A DNA stretch of 64,000 nucleotides from Paenibacillus sp. EZ-K15 (lineage in GTDB: Bacteria; Bacillota; Bacilli; Paenibacillales; Paenibacillaceae). The notes beneath the pieces are model-generated. The model saw nothing but the letters and a program-made list of their open reading frames with translations, was not told the DNA's origin and did not search any database. How positions within the stretch are numbered: the stretch's first letter is position 1; each line of letters starts with the position of its first letter. The position numbers and the translations under genes are program-made. The stretch spans positions 1-64,000 of the forward strand of contig NZ_PDHM01000021.1 of NCBI RefSeq assembly GCF_002573715.1, in the 5' to 3' direction. Shown one piece after another: positions 60,357 to 64,000 of this stretch.

Positions 60357-61433
60357 ATGAATACGGATCAACATTCACATTATTCGCAAAAGACGGCTTT
60401 GGTTGTAGGAGCCAATGGGGTGATCGGCCGCAACCTCATCGAATACCTTGCGACGCTTCCCGATTGGGATATTATTGGTGTATCGCGCCGAGGCGGGGAA
60501 TCAACGAACCGCGTTCGTTATATATCGGCCGACCTGCTTGATCGCGAGGATACGATCGCCAAATTAAGTCACTTATCGGAAGTGACGCATATCTTCTATG
60601 CTGCCTATCAGGACCGGCCAACGTGGGCCGAGCTCGTTGCACCGAATCTGGCGATGCTCGTCCATGTAGTGGAGGCTATCGAGCCGATTGCCGCCAATTT
60701 GCAGCATGTCAGCCTGATGCAGGGTTACAAGGTATACGGCGCGCATCTCGGTCCATTCAAGACGCCAGCACGGGAGACAGATGCCAACCATATGCCGCCA
60801 GAGTTCAATATCGATCAGCAGAACTTCCTTGAGGAACGGCAGCAAGGCAAAGCTTGGACATGGTCAGCCCTGCGTCCATCCGTTGTCAGCGGCTTCGCCC
60901 TTGGAAACCCGATGAATCTGGCGATGGTCATTGCCGTCTATGCCTCGATTTCGAAAGAGCTCGGCATCCCGCTGCGTTTTCCAGGTAAGCCCGGGGCCTA
61001 TCACACTCTGCTGGAGATGACCGATGCCGATCTGCTCGCGAAGGCTACAGTATGGGCAGCAACCGATGATCGATGCGCCAATCAAGCATTTAATATCACG
61101 AACGGGGACCTGTTCCGTTGGAACGAGTTATGGCCGAAGATTGCGAAATACTTTGACATGGAAACCGCGCCCCCCCTGCAGATGAATCTGGAAACGGTCA
61201 TGGCAGATAAAGAGCCGGTTTGGAATCGTATGGTTGAGCAGCACGGACTTGCGGAGCACACGTATCAAGAGGTTTCCTCCTGGAAGTTCGGTGATTTTGT
61301 GTTCTCCTGGGATTATGATTTCTTTGCAGACGGTTCGAAGGCCCGCCGCTTCGGATTTCATGAGTATGTCGATACAGAGGCCATGTTTATGAACATCTTT
61401 GACGAGCTCCGGCGGCGTAAAATCATTCCATAA
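60357..61433 (+). CDS. PRISE-like NAD(P)-dependent reductase (extended SDR)
   Basis: This 358-residue SDR has the Rossmann motif VVGANGVIGRNLIEYL (about 15-30), an SRRGG cofactor loop and a SLMQGYKVYGAH catalytic region. The WSALRPSVVSGFALGNPMNL segment is diagnostic of the PRISE group (progesterone 5-beta-reductase / iridoid synthase-like). Bacterial members reduce enones of unknown identity. The ATG at 60357 is chosen because AGGAGAT is seven bases upstream; the upstream frame (from 60318) lacks support. Convergent with the HxlR gene. Confidence 0.82.
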   Translation: MNTDQHSHYSQKTALVVGANGVIGRNLIEYLATLPDWDIIGVSRRGGESTNRVRYISADLLDREDTIAKLSHLSEVTHIFYAAYQDRPTWAELVAPNLAMLVHVVEAIEPIAANLQHVSLMQGYKVYGAHLGPFKTPARETDANHMPPEFNIDQQNFLEERQQGKAWTWSALRPSVVSGFALGNPMNLAMVIAVYASISKELGIPLRFPGKPGAYHTLLEMTDADLLAKATVWAATDDRCANQAFNITNGDLFRWNELWPKIAKYFDMETAPPLQMNLETVMADKEPVWNRMVEQHGLAEHTYQEVSSWKFGDFVFSWDYDFFADGSKARRFGFHEYVDTEAMFMNIFDELRRRKIIP

Positions 61434-61440
61434 GGATAGA

Positions 61441-61474
61441 AGAGCCGACTTTATGGATTCAAAGTCGGCTCTTT
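61441..61474. terminator. Terminator between SDR and HxlR genes
   Basis: AGAGCCGACTTT and AAAGTCGGCTCT form a perfect 12-bp stem with an 8-base loop, followed by TTTC on the plus strand. Confidence 0.8.
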
Positions 61475-61489
61475 CATTCACTATACCTT

Positions 61490-61864
61490 TTAATGCGGAT
61501 CCTCCAATGCCGGCTTCTCCAGCACCATGGCGGATTCGCCATACTTCCGTTCGATATGCGTATCTCCCCATCTGCACATCAGATGAAGAATTTCCTTTAA
61601 GCTCCAGCCATACTCGGTCAATTCATACTCCACCTTGGGCGGAACTTGATTATACGTTTTGCGTAATATAACGCCCTCCTCTTCCAGTTCCCGCAGATGC
61701 TGTGTCAGCATTTTTTGCGTGATCTTGGGAATTAGGCTTAAAAATTCACTATTGCGTCTTTTCCCGAAGGTAAGATGAAAGAGAATGACCGGCTTCCACT
61801 TCCCGCCAATGACCTCCAGCGTAGCTTCGACCGCGGTGTTGTAAACTTTTTCTTTATGCTCCAT
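61490..61864 (-). CDS. HxlR-family (DUF24) transcriptional regulator
   Basis: This 124-residue winged-helix regulator has the HxlR core VIGGKWKPVILFHLTFGKRRNSEFLSLIPKITQKMLTQHLRELEEEGVILRKTYNQVPPKVEYELTEYGWSL (about 17-90), read here as motifs GGKWKPVIL and KVEYELTEYG. There is no N-terminal Cys near position 6, so classical YodB-type thiol sensing is unlikely. The ATG at 61864 is preferred to the upstream ATG at 61888. It follows the MocR gene by 33 bases; the convergent SDR may be its target. Confidence 0.87.
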   Translation of the reverse strand: MEHKEKVYNTAVEATLEVIGGKWKPVILFHLTFGKRRNSEFLSLIPKITQKMLTQHLRELEEEGVILRKTYNQVPPKVEYELTEYGWSLKEILHLMCRWGDTHIERKYGESAMVLEKPALEDPH

Positions 61865-61897
61865 GTAAGCCTCGCTCCTTCGTTCCACGATATGACA

Positions 61898-63247
61898 TCA
61901 CCAACTATTTCCAACCTCCCGCTTTACTTCTTCGACTATCGCACGAACCCCTTCCTCGATCTGATCCAACCGTGCTCTGGAAATACTGATACGTATAAAC
62001 TTCTCGCGTATAAGGTAGTCGGACAGATAAAACAGCTTGCCGGACACCACATGAATGTTCCGTTCTTGCAGCCGCCTGATCAATCGCTCCAGGTTAACGG
62101 TATGCGGCAGCTTAAACAGCTTATATATTCCTCCGCCGCCAGGTACGGCTTCAATCAATCCAGTTCCCTCGTATCGCTGCACAGCAGCATTCAGAGATTG
62201 CATTCGGACTTCATACTGGCTATAAATCTTCTGTTTGTGCCGCTCGTACATCCCGCTGCTGATATAAATTTCGAGCGCCGCTTGGGACAGCAGCGACGTA
62301 TCCCCATAACTACTGTGGGCATTAAACGTTTGGAGCAAATGTTCCGGCAGGACGACGGCTCCCAGGCGCAATCCAGGGAAAATAATCTTGGAGAAGCTCT
62401 TCAAATACACGACATGCGAAGTTCGGTTGTAGGCATAGATGGGATCGTATCCCCGCTCCTCGCCGAGATCAGCCATATAATCGTCTTCCACAATGTAGAC
62501 ATTATATTTCGCCGCCAGGTTAGCAATAGCCTTCCTCTGCTCTGCACTATAGGTGGTGCCCAGCGGATTATGATATCTTGACATCGTATAGAAAAATTTA
62601 ATATGTCCGGATCGGAAATGCCCCTCCAGAGCCTGCAGGTCGATCCCCGCTGCCGTGCGGGTTATTCCGATAACGGGTACTCCTTCACTCTCCAACAACT
62701 GCAAGTAGTTATTGTAGCTTGGCTGTTCGACCAGAATGGCGGAATGTCCGCCGGGAAACGGCATTTTTGTCAAAATCTCAAGTGCCTGCTGGGCGCCCGC
62801 CGTAATCACGATCCTCTTCGCGGTAGTGAACACTTGAGCTCCTGCCAAATGGGAGACCAGGGTATGGCGCAGTTTCTCCATCCCTTGCGGATCGCCATAG
62901 GTAAACAGTTCATATTTATAGGTATCAATCGCCTTGTTCAGGCAATGCTGAAAATCCAGATACGGGAATACATTCACATCCGGAGAGGCCGAAGAGAAAT
63001 CGATCATGGTGCTGACACTCGCGTCTTCTTCCTCTTTCGGACGGTCGACCACATAATATCCGCTCTGGGATACGGAATAGATCGCATGTCGTTTCTCAAG
63101 CTCGGCGTAGGCTCGCAGCACGGTGCTGACACTGCATCCGTACGTGAGCGCGGCACTCCGTACGGAAGGCAGCTTCTGCCCGGGACGGTATTGTCCTTCC
63201 GAGATTTTGGATTCCATATCCGAGAGGATGGACAAGTATTTTCTCAT
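61898..63247 (-). CDS. MocR-family regulator (GntR HTH with aminotransferase domain)
   Basis: This 449-residue regulator has an N-terminal GntR winged helix (about 1-70: YRPGQKLPSVRSAALTYGCSVSTVLRAYAELE) and a C-terminal type I PLP aminotransferase-like domain (about 110-449). The PLP-binding Lys lies in LKSFSKIIFPGLRLGAV. MocR proteins use PLP or its adducts to sense an amine or vitamin. ATGs at 63250 and 63247 both follow AGGAGG; the second has better spacing. It is divergent from a GH43 gene. Two 15-bp direct repeats lie between the genes. Confidence 0.87.
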   Translation of the reverse strand: MRKYLSILSDMESKISEGQYRPGQKLPSVRSAALTYGCSVSTVLRAYAELEKRHAIYSVSQSGYYVVDRPKEEEDASVSTMIDFSSASPDVNVFPYLDFQHCLNKAIDTYKYELFTYGDPQGMEKLRHTLVSHLAGAQVFTTAKRIVITAGAQQALEILTKMPFPGGHSAILVEQPSYNNYLQLLESEGVPVIGITRTAAGIDLQALEGHFRSGHIKFFYTMSRYHNPLGTTYSAEQRKAIANLAAKYNVYIVEDDYMADLGEERGYDPIYAYNRTSHVVYLKSFSKIIFPGLRLGAVVLPEHLLQTFNAHSSYGDTSLLSQAALEIYISSGMYERHKQKIYSQYEVRMQSLNAAVQRYEGTGLIEAVPGGGGIYKLFKLPHTVNLERLIRRLQERNIHVVSGKLFYLSDYLIREKFIRISISRARLDQIEEGVRAIVEEVKREVGNSW

Positions 63248-63308
63248 CATGCACCTCCTGTCATTTCTATGCTTGATTATATCCGACCGAGCCTCAATCT
63301 AAAAAGAT

Positions 63309-63345
63309 CTAATATTTTTAGGTGAAAAACCTAATTTTATTAGGT
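63309..63345. promoter_or_regulatory. Direct repeats, probable MocR operator
   Basis: CTAATATTTTTAGGT (63309-63323) and CTAATTTTATTAGGT (63331-63345) are direct repeats, 13 of 15 identical, spaced 22 bases start to start (about two helical turns). MocR regulators such as GabR and PdxR bind direct repeats of this kind. The second copy is also internally palindromic (CCTAAT/ATTAGG). Confidence 0.6.
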
Positions 63346-63376
63346 TTTTTGGGAGGAAAGCGTCTGATAGAATAAA

Positions 63377-63390
63377 TACAAGCGCTTACA
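63377..63390. promoter_or_regulatory. cre-like site before GH43 gene
   Basis: TACAAGCGCTTACA carries the AAGCGCTT core of CcpA cre sites (12 of 14 consensus positions) 27 bases upstream of the glycosidase start, a position suited to a transcriptional roadblock. Confidence 0.5.
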
Positions 63391-63416
63391 ATGCAACGAT
63401 TCAAGGAGGAAACGTG

Positions 63417-64000
63417 ATGACCAAACCCGTACAGCCTAATGAACCGATCGTAACCCATATCTATACCGCGGACCCTTCCGCCCACGTATTCGAGGGTAAA
63501 ATTTATATTTATCCATCCCATGATCTGGACCACGAGAATACCTCCAATGATAACGGCGACCAGTATGACATGGAAGATTACCATATTCTATCAATGGATG
63601 ATGTGAATGCTCCATGCGTAGACCATGGCGAAGCCCTTCATGTAAAAGATGTTCCATGGGCGAAAAAGCAAATGTGGGCACCGGATGCTGCCTTCAAGAA
63701 CGATACTTACTATTTATACTTCCCTGCCAGGGATCATGACGATATTTTCCGTCTTGGCGTAGCGACAAGTTCGTCCCCTTCCGGCCCTTTTAAGCCAGAG
63801 CCTCATTACATTCCGGGCAGCTACAGCATCGACCCTGCCGTATTCGTGGATGACGACAACCGTGCCTATATTTACTTCGGCGGCCTCTGGGGCGGACAAC
63901 TGGAACAATGGCAGACCGGATCGCATGTTCCGGATGCGGAAGGACCTGCCGCAGACGCGCCTGCCATCGGACCGCGGGTCGCTGAGCTGAGCGATGACAT
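63417..64000 (+). CDS. GH43-family glycosidase (partial, truncated by window end)
   Basis: The first 194 codons of a five-bladed beta-propeller glycosidase (GH43: xylosidase/arabinofuranosidase type) run off the right edge with no stop. Visible motifs are the general base Asp in YTADPSAHVF (about residue 19), the strand MWAPDAAFKNDTYYLYF, and the second catalytic-region Asp in SIDPAVFVDDDNRAYIYFGG. No signal peptide is present, so it acts in the cytosol on imported oligosaccharides. AAGGAGG precedes the ATG. Divergent from the MocR regulator; a cre-like site is upstream. Confidence 0.85.
   Translation, partial: MTKPVQPNEPIVTHIYTADPSAHVFEGKIYIYPSHDLDHENTSNDNGDQYDMEDYHILSMDDVNAPCVDHGEALHVKDVPWAKKQMWAPDAAFKNDTYYLYFPARDHDDIFRLGVATSSSPSGPFKPEPHYIPGSYSIDPAVFVDDDNRAYIYFGGLWGGQLEQWQTGSHVPDAEGPAADAPAIGPRVAELSDD

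Noticed and set aside
1..64000. CRISPR arrays, tRNA or rRNA genes, transposases, phage genes
   Set aside because: None recognised. The repeats at 121-263 are too few and diverged for CRISPR, with no cas genes nearby.

Overview
The window looks like a chromosomal segment of a Paenibacillus-type Firmicute. The evidence is: moderate GC; strong purine-rich ribosome binding sites with many TTG and GTG starts; two T-box leaders; lipoprotein solute-binding proteins with Lpl-type permeases; catabolite-repression-like (cre-like) sites; and Bacillales families such as YmaF, DUF2935, MgtE, YhaM and a chorismate mutase/DAHP synthase fusion. I found no rRNA, tRNA, CRISPR array, insertion sequence or phage gene. 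This is an accessory-rich but stable chromosome, dominated by small regulator-plus-effector units.

Layout. 1-5.3 kb: zinc alcohol dehydrogenase, glyoxalase-fold protein, phosphotransferase, and a DinB / WYL-regulator / monooxygenase operon. 5.3-7.7 kb: AraC regulator divergent from a GH29 alpha-L-fucosidase. 7.8-10.6 kb: DrrAB-like exporter with a convergent TetR regulator; similar palindromes lie upstream of both. 11.1-14.5 kb: a three-gene sugar ABC importer with a strong hairpin between the binding-protein and permease genes. 14.7-19.9 kb: DUF1772 protein, membrane-anchored HKD nuclease-like lipoprotein, glutamic (G1) peptidase, amidohydrolase plus ankyrin lipoprotein, and a divergent LysR regulator. 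20-30 kb: heterodimeric ABC exporter with one degenerate ATP site, a HelD-type helicase, and a unit of WYL regulator, NmrA-like reductase and a second DrrAB pair. 30-43 kb: metallo-hydrolase/Lrp pair, LplB-LplC-LplA-type importer with Gfo/Idh/MocA oxidoreductase and LacI regulator, ArsR/MFS pair, and an orphan binding protein with a uronate-isomerase-like enzyme. 43-51.5 kb: SDR, LysR, MFS exporter, then leuA and the DAHP synthase, each behind its own T-box, and a DUF418 membrane protein. 51.8-64 kb: two-component system, YhaM nuclease, aldo/keto reductase, MgtE, DUF2935/YmaF, a CatB-type acetyltransferase, PRISE-like reductase, HxlR and MocR regulators, and a truncated GH43 glycosidase at the right edge.

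Functionally the window mixes plant-polysaccharide use (GH29, GH43, two importers, an orphan binding protein, uronate and Gfo enzymes) with self-defence against small molecules (two DrrAB pairs, a BmrCD-like exporter, two MFS exporters, HelD, CatB-type acetyltransferase).

The most unusual feature is upstream of the CatB-type gene. A well-formed promoter is followed by an unannotated 17-codon ORF with its own ribosome binding site. Its last codons form the left arm of a 16-bp hairpin whose right arm ends exactly at the catB ribosome binding site. This is the architecture of drug-inducible translational attenuation, which is classically known for erm and type-A cat genes.
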